DNA from: Cucumis sativus
Lineage: Eukaryota > Streptophyta > Magnoliopsida > Cucurbitales > Cucurbitaceae
DNA: 64,000 nucleotides
Direction: 5' to 3'
NCBI RefSeq assembly: GCF_000004075.3
Contig: NC_026658.2
Span: 10,838,075-10,902,074 of the forward strand
The stretch's first letter is position 1. Every line of letters starts with the position of its first letter. The notes beneath the pieces were generated by a model, which saw only the letters and a list, made by a program, of their open reading frames with translations, ran no database searches and was not told the DNA's origin. Made by a program: the position numbers and the translations under genes. Of the stretch, positions 48,651-62,007 are shown piece by piece.

Positions 48651-50160
48651 ATTATATTAGTTTCTCTTTTTTGTTGATTTGATGAATGTTGTGTGAAAGA
48701 AATGATGGTTTCGGTTTTATAGAGATCGAAAGGAATGGTTTTATTATATTTCTTGATGTGGAGGAAGGTGAAGGTTCTTTAATTTGCTTCTTTGGGGTGT
48801 ATAATGTATATACCTTTACCTTCTTTTGCAATCTTAAATTATATTGTGCACAGAATCATTTTACAGGGTATGTGTGTGTTTGTTTTCTCTTTTTCTTAAT
48901 GAATTCGCCACCAAGCTTTGGAATCTTTCTTCCTCTTCCCTTTCTGTTTTCTTCACGTTGTTCCTAAGCTAACATTACCCACTCAAGTTCCTTTTTGGAA
49001 AAGTACCCACTCAAGTTTAATCCAACATGATTGTAGACTATACATATTATATAGTATAGCAAAACTGAAAAAAAAATATATAAATAGAGTAGAATTTTAT
49101 AGCTTATTAATGTTTTCATTCGGTGATACTTTACTATATTTTTATTGATTTTGTTATATTTATCATTTTGGTGTCGGATCATTTTGGATGGGTCTGGAAG
49201 GTGTTTTCACTGTGGTCCTGTTGGCGGGTTTGGGAGGCTCACGATCAGGTGGTTTTTCGTAGGATGATGGTTCGAGGTGGCAGCTCTCAGCATTTACTTG
49301 ATGATAGGGGATAATTGACATGACAATGATGGTTGGTTGGATAGTGTGGGCCTGTCCCACCTGATAATTGTTTAGCCTTGTCTTGTGTTGCTGCTTGGGA
49401 TGTGACAACAGAATGTAAGAGTGGTATCGGTTGGGTGCATTGGGATCATAAGAGTGTGCTCGTTGCAGGACGGGGGAAGATTGTTACTGTTCAAGGTTCG
49501 TTGTGGGTGTTGCGGCCATGTTACATAATGTGGATTTGACTGTGTGACTGACGTTGGTAGTCGAGTCGGACCACATGAGATTCAGTTTCGTCATTTGAGT
49601 CTTCAGATGATTTTTTAAAAGAATAAAAAAAGCAACAGGTAAAAAAGGAAGGTTTTTATGGTTGCTACAAAGGCTGGAATTACTGATGCCGTGAAGTGAA
49701 GCCATAAATATCAAAGGCATCAGCAGAGGGAAAAACCTAAAGTCAGCCAATAACGCCAAACCTCAATTTCATCATTCATGGAAGATAAAAGTGACAGACA
49801 GTGCACATGCCAGGACACTCGGACACGTTTAGTATGATTCTTTGAACTCTGTCATTTCAATTTTCCAACTCAACTTAATCCAATGTCTTTGTTTTGGTTA
49901 CTGGGCCACTCCCAAATAAAAACAAAGTAATTATTACCTTTCCAAGTTTTCTTTTCCGTAATGAAAATGAAGATCCACTGAGTGGACACGGAACGCTTTT
50001 TAACAAACTCATTGCAAGAATTTCAATGCATAGTATTATATTATCAATCGATTGGAAACACAAATTTCATATTCCTCTGGTCTCAATCACCCGAACAAAG
50101 ATACATATACAGTCTCCTCTCTACTACCGCTCCACTTCCTTCCCCATCATTCACTACACA
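48651..50160. other. Intergenic between RTM2-like and aldehyde oxidase genes
   Basis: RTM2-like promoter, AT-rich DNA, then a more balanced stretch at 49190-49760 with open frames on the minus strand (including one at 49484-49759 starting MALLADFRFFPLLMPL, signal-peptide-like). I do not recognise any of these and see no splice-consistent gene, so I do not call one. The aldehyde oxidase promoter lies at about 49800-50160. Confidence 0.45.
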
Positions 50161-53100
50161 ATGGAGAGGCATCCCGACAAAGCATCTCCCCTGCTTTTTG
50201 CTGTTAATCAACAGAGATTTGAGCTCTTCTCTGTAGACCCTTCCACTACTTTGCTCCAATTCCTTCGCCAACATACTTCTTTTAAGAGTGTCAAGCTTAG
50301 CTGTGGGGAAGGTCTCTCTCTTTCTCTCGAATTACTTCATGTTCCTCCAAATCATCACTTGGGGTTCTTCCTTTTCACGGAAATGTTCATTTTCTCTCTT
50401 CTATTGGTTAATTGCTTTTAGCTTCTTTCCGTGTCTACTGCAAATTACGTATCAACACAATATGCTCTTCAACTATCTGTTTCTTTGGCTACTATACTCG
50501 CCGTCGCCTCTTTCACAGTTCCCCCACATGGTTGCCTTGTTCATGCCTTTCATACTTTTCTAACTACTACAACTTGATCCTATATATATCCTTGATAGTT
50601 GCTAATTTATTTCCGTGAACCTCAGCTTTGGATATTCAGTCATTCATATTCTTTTTTTGGTAAATATATATCAAACGACTTTTACTGTTAAGTATGATTA
50701 CCGAAAAGCATATGTTAAAAGGTTCTGTTCGAACATGAAGATGATGTTCTGCTCTGGCAGCTAGGTCCTTCTTTTACCAGGGAATTGGATGACTATTTCA
50801 TTTCTAACTAATCGTTGGTTCACTATTCCATTCTGCTAGAGTTATTCTATGGAACTTACTCAATCTAAATCTGTTGACGTGTTTGGTTATTTTGAAACTG
50901 TAGGCGGTTGTGGTGCTTGTGTTGTGTTATTGTCCAAGTATGATCCTGTGTTAGACAAAGTCGAAGAATTTACAGTAAGTTCATGCCTCACGTTGCTTTG
51001 TAGCATACAAGGGTGTTCAGTTACAACCAGTGAAGGTATTGGAAATAGCAGGGATGGTTTCCACCCAATTCATCAAAGGTTTGCTGGTTTCCATGCTTCT
51101 CAGTGCGGCTTTTGTACTCCAGGAATGTGCGTCTCACTTTTTTCAGCCCTCGTCAATGCTGAAAAGACCAATAGACCCGACCCCTTATCAGGATTCTCAA
51201 AGCTGACTGTTTCTGAAGCTGAAAAGGCCATTTCTGGAAACCTTTGTCGTTGTACAGGATATAGGTCAATTGCTGATGCTTGTAAGAGTTTTGCTACTGA
51301 TGTCGATGTGGAGGATTTAGGGTTGAACTCATTCTGGCCAAAGGGATGTGGCAAGGAAGTGAAATCGAGTAAAGTACCACTTTATAGTCAAAATAATAGC
51401 CTGTTATCATTTCCAGAATTTTTGAAAAAGGATCTTAGGCCTATCTCTTTTATGGACTCTAAGGGGCGTACCTGGTTAAGTCCAGTTAACATCAAGGAGG
51501 TGAGCAGATTGCTAGAATGTAACGAGACTATCAACACAAGTAAAACAAAGTTCGTTGTTGGCAACACAGAAGTGGGATATTACAAAGAGTCTGAACAAGT
51601 TGAAAGATATATTAATCTTAGACACATTCCTGAGCTTTCAGTTATCAGAATAGATTCAACAGGAATAGAGTTTGGTGCAACAGTAACGATTACAAAAGCT
51701 ATTGAGGCCCTGAAAAATAATAACCATGAACCGTCATCCATAGGTGAGATGGTGTTCCATAAAATAGCGGTGCACATGGAGAAAATTGCTTCTGGGTTTG
51801 TACGAAATACTGCAAGTATTGGGGGAAATTTAATGATGTCTCAAAGGAAACAGTTTCCTTCAGATATTGCCACAATATTTCTTGCTGCAGGTTCCATGGT
51901 AAATATATTGAGGGGTTCCAATGAAGAAGTGATTATGTTAGATGAGTTTCTCAAGAGACCTCCACTGGGTCCTAACTGTGTACTTTTAAGTGTTAAGATC
52001 CCAAATTTGGATTCACTTAGAGATATTTATCCAAGAGATACTACCGTATTGTTTGATACTTTTAGAGCTTCGCCTCGGCCTCTTGGAAATGCAATGCCGT
52101 ATCTAAATGCTGCTTTCTTAGCTGCAATCTCTCCGTGTAAAAATTCCAATGGTATCGTAGTGAATAGCTGTCACCTAGCTTTTGGAGCATATGGGGCTAA
52201 GCGTGCAATTAGAGCAAGAAAGGTTGAAAATTTTCTAGCTGGAAAAAATATCGATTATAATGTCATATATGAAGCTGTCTCATTGATTCGATCCACTATA
52301 GTCCCTGAAAAGGGGACATCATTTCCAGCTTATAGGACAAGCTTAGCAGTTGGCTTTCTTTTTGAGTTCTTAAGCTCTTTGGTTGATGGCAGTGCTGCAA
52401 TAAAGAGTGATTCCCTAAATGGATGCATGAATACCTCGTCAGCATTACCTTACAACAAATTTAGTTCAAACCATGCCACATTCGATTATAACAAAACTAA
52501 GGCTCTACTATCATCTGGAAAGCAGACAATTGAATTAAGCTCAGAATATCATCCAGTTGGAGATACGATTATAAAATCTGGAGCTGCTATCCAAGCTTCA
52601 GGTGCTTCATACTTTTAATAATATATAAACACAAACTTTTTTTTATTTATTATTTTGTATATTTTATTATTATAAAGATGAAATGAATTTATCTTAATAA
52701 TCCTGATGAGTCATCTAGCCCAGTCTTCCTCTTGAATTAACTAAAAGAGGTTAATTATACAAGTTTCAAACTTCACAAGGTCTTCTTTAGCAAACGTAGT
52801 CTGCATGGCAGTCTTGTCTGGGTTGATATTGTTGCGCGCGGGTCTTCAAACTCTAGTCAAGTTTACCAATTTTCTCCTCTGTTTGTATATATATGAAGAT
52901 GTGTGTACTGTTATACTTCCAATACTTCCGTGCACTTCAGAATTATGCTATTTGTTTGTCATGATTTCTTATTCTTAGATCAGAAAACTAATGAACATTT
53001 GCAAACGAATATTTTAGGTGAGGCAATCTTTGTGGATGATATTCCTTCACCAACAAATTGCCTACATGGAGCATTCATATATAGCAGAAGGCCTTTGGCA

Positions 53101-56100
53101 TGGGTGAAGGGACTGAATCTTTCTCATGAACCTCAACCAGAGGGAGTTATAGCTGTTATTTCCACAAAAGATATTCCTGTGGGTGGACATAATGTCGGTA
53201 CTAGAACTATATTTGGCGATGAACTTCTATTTGCAGATAAGTTGACCGAGTGCGTTGGTCAACCAATTGCTTTTGTGGTGATCCTATTGACTCGCGATTC
53301 ATTTATAGCAACTTTGGTATCAGGAATCCTTCCTTGTTGAGGTGCTTATTTTCTCTTACGTTTGTTATTAGGTAGCAAATACGCAGAAACATGCAGATAT
53401 GGCTGCAGACCTTGCAGTGGTGGATTATGACACAGATAATTTGGAAGCACCTATTCTTTCAGTAGAAAATGCTCTTGAAAGGTCAAGTTTCTTTGAGGTC
53501 CCTTCATTTCTGTGTCCAGAACAGATTGGAGATTTGTCAAAAGGAATGGCTGAAGCAGATCAACATATTAAGGCTGCTCAGGTACCCTTTACTACAAGAT
53601 GGTCGGCCTTAATATTTAATGATGATATTTCAACCATAAGGAAAAATAGGGGAATTTGCTTGATTTTGACTATCACCCATTTAACAATTTCCCATACAAG
53701 TTAGTTTCTAACAATACTTTTTTACAAATGTTCAAATTTTGAAGTCATTTCTTCTAATATTTTGTTGTTATTATTTATTATCTATCCGAATTTTGAACTT
53801 GTTTCTTCTTATATTTTCATGAACTTTTACATTCAGATCAAACTTGGGTCACAATATTATTTCTATATGGAGACACATACTGCACTTGCCATTCCAGATG
53901 AAGATAACTGCATGGTAGTCTACAGTTCAAGCCAATGGCCAGCTAACGCGCATTCTGTTATTGCAAAATGCCTTGGTGTTCCTGAAAATAATATCCGTGT
54001 AATTACTAGGAGGGTTGGAGGAGGCTTTGGTGGAAAGGCCACAAAATCTATGGTTGTGAGTATTTACTGTCAACTCTAACTATTTTCCCAACCAATTGTT
54101 TAATGTACCTTTTTGAATTTTTATAACCCAAGATTTCTCACCATTGTTTGTGTCTGTATTTTTTTTTTTTTTTTGGATTTACTAGTGATGATGTTTTTTC
54201 AATTTCAATAGGAGGCAAGGAAATTTTTAGTACATATGTAATTTTGATTACTCCTACAATTTTTGGATGCCAATGCCAAAACAACATGTTTTTTTTTGAA
54301 AAATTTATGATGGTTACGGTTCTGTACTTCTGTGTATAGGTAGGGGTAGGATGACAATTCATTGAATGCAAGTAAGATACTAAGATGACATAGTTGCAAC
54401 TAAAGCATTGTGTGAAGCTGTTTGATTCTTCAAGTGGCACCAAAGCATGTTAAAAGTTTTTTTAGTCTTCGGAGCACAAGGATGCATGTTCATTTGGGTT
54501 CTGAGTGGTGTTTTAGTGTATCCAAATATCTTAACAAGTCATGTTGGGACTTGGGGTAGATCCCTAATTACCAAATTGGATATTTTCCAATTGGGGCAAA
54601 TGCATCCATAGTGAATGCAATGAATATCTTGTATTTAGAAAACTAGCAGTTCACCCTAACAATCTTCTTGGGCCTAAATGACTCAAATTTCCCCCATTAC
54701 AGATAGAGTATTTCAAACTTCTACTACCGCTCATATTTTAGCTTTCGCTATTATCTTTATCAATATTTGATCATTAGACAGCATTTAGTTTTTTTGTTTT
54801 AAGTTCTAATTACCAAAAGAAGATGATCCAGAAGGGAATCTTTAGCTAACTATATAGGTTTTGATAGATTTGAGGTTATGCAGTGAATTATACCAGTCTC
54901 ATAATTTATGCTGTATTCCATTTATCTTTGTGATGTATACTTTACTCTTGGACCCTTCTTTAACTTCTTTGCTCACATATTTTTAGCGGTACTGTAAAAA
55001 AGGAAGTTTTAATGGAATCAACCTACAGATTGAGATAATTGTGTATCTAAGTTAAAGCATTTCATGATTTAAGATCATTCCATTCTTCATCTTCATGCAT
55101 GCTCAACATTTCTATTGTTTGAATTTGGCCTGCCTTGTATTCTTCTTCTTCTAGGAAACTCGTTATTAAGGTTTTCCTTATTCTTTCTCCAATGATGAAT
55201 AGTAAACTTCAATGAATGAGTTAAAACCTTCTAACGATTATGTTTTTTTAGGTTGCTACGGCATGTGCACTTGCAGCTCACAAGTTACGCCGTCCGGTCA
55301 GGATCTATCTTAACCGGAAGACTGACATGATAATGGCAGGAGGGAGACATCCAATGAAAGTTAATTACAATGTGGGGTTTAAATCTAATGGTAAAATTAC
55401 AGCATTGGAATTAGATATATTGGTTGATGCAGGGATGAGTTGTGATATAAGTCCAGCTATGCCACACAACATTGTCAATACACTTAGGAAGTATAATTGG
55501 GGTGCTTTATCTTTTGACATAAAAGTATGCAAAACAAACCACACAAGCAAATCTTCAATGCGAGCCCCTGGAGAGGTACAAGGATCCTTTATTGCGGAGG
55601 CAGTAATTGAACATGTAGCATCTACTCTTTGCAAGGATGTGGATACTATCCGAAAAGTAAACATGCATACTTTTGACAGCCTCAAAATATTCTTCAAGGA
55701 TGCAGGTGAACCTCAAGAGTACACATTACCTTCAATTTGGGATAGGTTAGCCACATCTTCAAACTTAAAACAAAGGACTGAAATGGTAGATAAATTTAAT
55801 AGTGACAATAGATGGAAAAAGAGAGGCCTTTCTCGAATTCCTGTCACACATGAGGTTATTTTGAGACCAACCCCTGGTAAAGTGAGCATCCTAACTGATG
55901 CTTCTGTTGTTGTGGAAGTTGGAGGTATTGAACTTGGCCAGGGGCTATGGACAAAGGTAAGGCAGATGGCTGCGTATGCCCTTAGCTCAATTGAATGTGA
56001 TGGAACCAGTGACCTGTTGGAGAAGGTGAGAGTGGTTCAAGCTGATACCATCAATTTAATACAAGGAGGCTGTACAGCTGGGAGTACTACCTCTGAATCA

Positions 56101-58157
56101 AGCTGTGAAGCAGTTAGACTTTGCTGCAACATACTGGTAGAGAGACTAACATCTCTAAAGAAAAGGCTGGAGGAGAAAATGGGTTCGGTCAAATGGGTTG
56201 AGCTCATATGTCAGGTTGTAAAACATTTTGGTACTAAGGAACTATGTTTTTCTTGGTATATTTAGTATTTGTCTTTAGTTTGGAGTGATATTAATTTTTG
56301 CAGTGTTGCAGGTTCATCAAGGTGTTATTGATGCATATACATGATTCTGAAAATTTAATTTTTAAGCACTTTAAGCTTAGTTTCTATAGAAGTACCTTGC
56401 GATAATTTGGTTCTAATATTATGCAGTAGGATCTATTATGCATTTTGAACTTTTTTTAATAATATTGTCCACGGATATTATCGTAATATGCTAAAAAACT
56501 GTCTATTTTGTTTTAGTTCATGAACGGTTCTTCACATTTTTTCTAATGCTTAATGGGACTATTCCCCATCACAATTTTCAACCTTCATGTAATACTTTTG
56601 TGAAACCTGTTTTTCAGTCAGACTTATGATCAAGGACTTCTGTTTTGGGTTTTCTATTTATTTATAAAATTCAATGGTAGCCACATGGCTTATTCTTTTA
56701 TTTTGGTGGTTGATTCGTAATTCTGCTTGGTTAGTACCTTCGATGAGTAGTTTTCTTATCTCTTTATAAGAATTATTTTTGGCTTATGACTAAGGACATA
56801 CATTTGGGTTTATAACACCAGTCATTTTGTGATGGAAAAAGTGCAGGCAAACTTGCAAGCAGTGAATTTATCAGTTAATTCTATGTTTATTCCTGACTTT
56901 GTTGCAATGAGATACTTAAATTATGGAGCTGCCGTGAGTGAGGTAAGTTTACAGCTAACGCCTCCCTTTGTATTTTATGTTGTATCAACGCTCTCAAATT
57001 TGACCACTTCATTGTTCATGCATCTGACTGCACAATGAAATTCACAAAACTCATGCTATGACAGGTGGAGGTTGATCTTCTCACAGGAGAAACTACAATT
57101 TTGCGTGCAGATATTATTTATGATTGTGGACAGAGTCTCAACCCTGCTGTGGATTTGGGACAAGTAATTATTAAATTTTCAATCTTCTAAAATTTTGAGT
57201 TCGTTTTCCAATTTTCTGAAGTTATCATTTTCTGTACTTTTCGAGTCTTATATAGCTACGGTTCTATGAGAATATATTGATGAAATCTCCAAACAGAAAA
57301 ATCTCTTCCTCATTGGGAATTGTTTTTTGTAGGTTGAAGGAGCTTTTGTTCAAGGAATTGGATTTTTTATGTCAGAAGAATACCTTACAGATCCTGATGG
57401 ACTAGTGATTAATGACAGCACATGGACTTACAAAATTCCTACTATTGATACCATACCAAAACAGTTCAACGTTGAAATTTTGAACTCCGGAAATCATAAA
57501 AAACGCGTTCTCTCGTCAAAAGGTAGGTTAAACTGTATTATTTTCATTCAAGATCTTAATTACCATTTGCTTCATTGAAAATCAACAGCTCATGCGGTAT
57601 TGTAATTATCTATCCTTCTGATGTTGGCTTAACATAGAAATTCTAAATTCTTAATGAAAGACAGCGTCTAACCCAGTGAAAGCAATTATCTATACTCGTC
57701 TGAATGGTAAGAAAGTGAGACATAAATAGTTGAATGAAATTAGAAACGAAAGAGATACTAACATTATCTGCACACGTTTAAATGGTAAGAAAGCGAAGCA
57801 TAAGTAGTAGAATGAGCTTAGAATGCAAGAGATGGCAGATGCAGTTAGAGTGAGAGGTCTGTGAATTTTGGTGTTGTACGAGGGTTATTTGAGGTGGGAT
57901 TTAATGAAATAAAATGCATTTTTGCAGCTTCAGGAGAACCACCATTAGTTCTAGCTGCATCCGTTCACTGTGCAACAAGAGCGGCCATTAAAGAAGCACG
58001 GAAACAGTTATGTACATGGCGCCATCAACTTGAGTTTGATTACTCGTTACTATTAGAGGTCCCTGCTACCATGCCTGTTGTTAAAGAGTCATGTGGGCTG
58101 GACTGTGTGGAAAGTTACCTGACATGGATCAAGGAATCAAGAAGCAATAGGATCTGA
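50161..58157 (+). CDS. Aldehyde oxidase (indole-3-acetaldehyde / abscisic-aldehyde oxidase type), copy 1
   Basis: Ten exons: 50161-50311, 50904-52601, 53018-53277, 53372-53581, 53837-54055, 55252-56214, 56847-56942, 57065-57163, 57333-57522, 57928-58157; total 4116 bases in phase, 1371 residues, full length for the family. First [2Fe-2S]: C48, C53, C56, C78. Second: C118 and C121 (CGFCTPGM), C165 and C167 (NLCRCTGYR). The FAD domain has [10 protein letters not shown] and [11 protein letters not shown]. The molybdenum-cofactor domain has [40 protein letters not shown] and [12 protein letters not shown]. These cytosolic homodimers oxidise aldehydes such as abscisic aldehyde or indole-3-acetaldehyde; the sequence does not tell which. 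The conserved KLGCGEGGCGAC reads KLSCGEGGCGAC here (Ser47 for Gly). Copy 2 and a relic lie downstream, so the genes arose by tandem duplication. Confidence 0.95.
57685..57840. repeat. Diverged 78-bp tandem duplication in the last aldehyde oxidase intron
   Basis: attatctatactcgtctgaatggtaagaaa... and attatctgcacacgtttaaatggtaagaaa... follow each other with a 78-base period and about 75% identity by eye. It is inside the intron between exons 9 and 10 and does not touch the splice sites. Confidence 0.7.
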
Positions 58158-60375
58158 CGTGATATTTGGCCTCTGCAAACACAGGTTATGACAATTTACA
58201 AATAATGCTCGTGATGTGAGAATAATCAGTCTTTGAGGTGATGCACTTGCTCATTTTCTCAATTTATTATATGCAGTAGAAAAATGAGTAGAACAGAGAT
58301 CACGGATCATTGGGGAAGGTAAAATCAACCAATTACCATACCATGTTTTAACAATATGAAATATGCCTGTCACTTTCATTATGTTATTGCCTTTTCAAGT
58401 AAGGGCTATCAAGTGTTTTGTTTTCTTTTTATTCTCTTTTCTGGCAGTCAGAAGAGTGTTGTGCCAGTGTTATAAAGGTTTTTGTATAAGCCAGTATGGA
58501 TCAAGAGAGTGTTTGGCTTTTAGTTAGTTCGACACATAGCTTATGGGTTTTAGTGATATGATTAGGAGTTATTCCTCACTCTGCCCTTATGAGGAAAAGA
58601 GTTTTATTTTATTTTAAATGAAAAGTTGGGTGTGTGCTTTGAGAGGGAATCTTTTGATGTTTGGTTCTTGTGGAGTTATTGTTATTTTAGGCATCAGCAA
58701 TGGGTTCCTTTTGCAATAATTCACTAGGTCTCATTTTTCTTTATTGGAGTTCTTTTTTAGGATGCTTGGTATGTCCTATTTTAAAATTTTTTGAGAGTGG
58801 AATTTGGTTTGTTTATTTTAATTTTATTATTATGTTTTTTAATAACAAGAAAATATTTACTTGGAAGTGTTTTAAGGTTAGAATAGCGTTTCTTTACTAG
58901 TCTGATGTGAAGCATCAACAGTAGTTATTGCCACTCAAAAGTGAATGGATGGAGATATTAATATAAATAAAATTTAATTAAGGTGGCAATGAAATTATTT
59001 TGTGGTAATAAGGCAGCTATCAGAATCACCAACAATCCAGTTCAACATGATAGAATTAGACGAATTAGACATGTGGAGATTGATCGACACTTCATTAAAG
59101 AAAAGACTGGACAATGGTAGCATTTGCATTCCTTACATCCTCTTGAGCCAAAAGGTTGTTGATGTTTCACCAAGGGACTTTTTAGATAGAGCTTTGACTC
59201 ATTAATGGAGGGGTTCTCTCTGCACTTGGCCCCTAGGCTGCTCTTAGAGGAAAAAAACAAAAAGTACCTGGAACATATTGTGATGTCTTTCAACCAAAAA
59301 AAGCTTCATTTGAGTACTTATAACTCTTAAAATAAAGCATCATTTGAGTATTGATAACTACTATCTCACCTTTTGTATTTGCCTTTGATGGCTTAGTTAT
59401 GCTTCTGGTAGGCGGTGGATATGATGATGGCACAATGAGGTGCGTCTCTGGATCCATTTTATACTTTTGATGATGATGGATGAGCTTTTGTCTCATTATT
59501 TATATCTTTATTAACAAAGCTTTTGTCTCATTATTTATATCTTTATTAACAAAGAGACGTGTATCCTTTTAAAAGGAAAACTCTTAAAATAAGAGTGAAG
59601 TGCTAGATTTAATAATTGTGAGTGATTCACGAATGATTATTTCTTGTCACAAATTATCTGTTTTATCAAGCAACATCAGTAAAATGCTCGTAGTTCTCGT
59701 TTGAGCATTTTGGTAATTAAAGTTCTGATGTAGGCACGTTTTCTGCAACACGGCATTGATAGAGCATTTAATTAGCAAAAGCTTTTGTTGGAGTAAAATA
59801 TGAGCATTTGAAATCAATTCAAAGGAGAAAATGGAATCAGCACAGAGGAGAAATTTTCATAAATCGTTAATTGAGCTAGCTTTCCATTTTACCTCAGTTT
59901 TTCTGCTAAGCTGACCAATAAGAAGACTCCAATGGAATCCCACTGACCTATTTCATCTGATTTTCATTTTAAAGGTTGAGGAGTTTAAGATAGCCGTATA
60001 GATGTAAAAGAGGTTGGTTTTGGAGAAGAGGAAGCCATTTTTCCATGGGAGAGAAGTTGGAGGAAGAAGGGGAAGCTCTGCACCTCCTATTTTCGGCAAC
60101 TTCTCATCTTTTTCAATTTTTTCTTATTCTAAACTTTAGTCTATTGTTGTTTATTTTTGTTTTATGATTTTTAAAAATTTGCTTCCTTTATTTTTCAGCT
60201 TGTAACATGAATTAATCACTTTTAAGTGATGATTAGAAATGTTAGTATAAATCACTTGGTTCTTTTGCAATATGGTTTCTCGTGTTTTAAATTTTTATGT
60301 TCGGGTTTGTCTGGCCAACAAACACTTTTAACACGGTTTTCTTGGGTTTCGGGAACAATAGAGAAAACTGGTTAC
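58158..60375. other. Intergenic between aldehyde oxidase copy 1 and the relic
   Basis: Copy 1 3'UTR, AT-rich spacer, a perfect 35-bp direct repeat (59484-59553) and short unrecognised ORFs, among them 59002-59205. No remains of the first nine aldehyde oxidase exons were seen. Confidence 0.5.
59484..59553. repeat. Perfect 35-bp tandem repeat, two units
   Basis: gcttttgtctcattatttatatc followed by tttattaacaaa occurs twice back to back with a 35-base period and no differences. Confidence 0.85.
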
Positions 60376-60456
60376 GCGAAAGAGCTATGTGGGCTAGACA
60401 GTGTGGAAAGTTACCTGAAATGGATCAATGAGAAACACTTGGAGCTGAAGAGATAG
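60376..60456 (+). pseudogene. Relic of the last exon of another aldehyde oxidase copy
   Basis: Reads AKELCGLDSVESYLKWINEK then HLELKR and stop, matching the C-terminus of copy 1 ([19 protein letters not shown]). The sequence immediately upstream does not continue the aldehyde oxidase exon, so only the last ~25 codons remain. The 3'UTR after the stop also resembles copy 1 (gatatttggcctc... versus gatttacttggcctc...). It shows that the cluster once held a further copy, or that unequal exchange left a stub between the two genes. Confidence 0.8.
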
Positions 60457-60610
60457 AGATTTACTTGGCCTCCCCCAAAACGCAGGTCATGCCAATGAGA
60501 TCAGTGTGTGGAAAGTTACCTGAAATGGATCAATGAGAAACACTTGGAGCTGAAGAGATAGAGATTTACTTGGCCTCCCCCAAAACGCAGGTCATGCCAA
60601 TGAGATCAGT
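60401..60610. repeat. Identical 105-bp tandem duplication covering the relic's end and 3'UTR
   Basis: gtgtggaaagttacctgaaa ... gccaatgagatcagt occurs twice with a 105-base period and no visible difference. It includes the last codons of the aldehyde oxidase relic plus about 50 bases after its stop. Identity means the event is recent, or that the second unit is an assembly artefact. Confidence 0.9.
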
Positions 60611-62007
60611 GTATGAGGCAGTGCAGCTGCTTATTCTCTCATTTTACTAAAGATCATAGGTTATTGAGGGAATGTAAAATCAACAACTTGTTACTATATC
60701 AAATTTCAACGATATCAGAACTGTCTGGTTAAACAAGCACGTTTGTATTGGTATTGTTAAAAGCTAAAAGCGATTTAAAATGAATTAATGATGTTGCAAA
60801 CTTACACAAGCAAAAGGGTCAAGCAATATGTAACAGAGAGATGCCTGCCGATATGACATTGGTTTGGTGCGCACGTCTATTGGAATTTTAAGCTTGAGAT
60901 TATTTATTTAAAATGATACTGAAGGTATGTTTTCAATCTCAATGGCAAAACTTTTGTCAATATTTAATATGTCCGACTCCAACTTTTCTTTTGGTTTAAT
61001 TTATTTGATTTATATGTTTATTAAACTAATTGAATTATTAAAGTGAGCTTCAATTGAAAAAGAAAAAGAAATTGACATGATTGGAAGTTCAATTATGTTT
61101 CTAGCGCAACTACTGATAGAAAGTTCATAGTCCAAATATACTTTTATATCGAACACACTTTACCTTTAGAAAAAAGGAACTTTTCGTCTTTATATTTTAG
61201 GTTGAATTTTTATTAAATCCTGAAGTTTTAAAATGTGGCTCTTAGTAATTGAGTGTTTACTTGGATATCAAATTGGTTTCTAGATGTCAAAATATTGTAA
61301 TTTTATCCTTACAATTTGAGTTATATTTTAAGTTTGATTGTTAAATTTACATTTAAATTTAATATGTCATTAAATACTTGCTTACAATTTTTAGGTTTAA
61401 TCTCTTAATTAATTTAGAAAAATAAATTAGCATCTAAAGCAAAATCAAAGCAATTAATCTTTGTTTGGTGGGTTTGAGGTTTAAAGATTCTTTTTTCTTT
61501 CTTGAGAATGGGGTTTTCAAGCCATTCTTTCTCAAGCCCTCCAAGTTTTATTTTATTTATTTTTAGTAGTGATTGATTCAAGCAGAGCGTTGAAAAAACA
61601 AATAAATAAAAACCTTACATTACATATATATATATATATATATTAATGTTATGACGGTTGCAATGACGTCAGGGATGCTGTCAAATGATTGATTCAATCA
61701 GCCTCTAAACGCATTGAATATGTGAAATGGATATCTGACTTCTAGTTTGAGAGTACTATTTTTGGTGTCCCGTTAGTTTTGGTGGTTACTGGGACTTTTC
61801 CTAACCTGATTTAACGGATTAAAAAATGTAGATGAAGATCCACTTTATGGTTGATGTATGGTGAGCCTCAGCTTCTATGATACATTCAATAACTTAAATG
61901 GTTTTTAGTGTTATCCGTTTGGACGTAAGTCAGACAAATTGGTTTCCATCATTGAAACAAAGATAACAATTTCCTCTTCATTACCAATTCTCTTCTCTCC
62001 ACCCACA
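60611..62007. other. Intergenic upstream of aldehyde oxidase copy 2
   Basis: AT-rich DNA with a (TA)n run at 61623-61643 and the copy 2 promoter and leader. Nothing protein-like was seen. The leader just before the ATG (61940-62007) has an in-frame upstream ATG at 61939 that I do not use. Confidence 0.5.
61623..61643. repeat. (TA)n microsatellite
   Basis: About ten TA units about 370 bp upstream of aldehyde oxidase copy 2. Confidence 0.9.

Noticed and set aside
59002-59205. 67-codon plus-strand ORF between the aldehyde oxidase genes
   Set aside because: No family resemblance, no splice context, and AT-rich surroundings; treated as chance.
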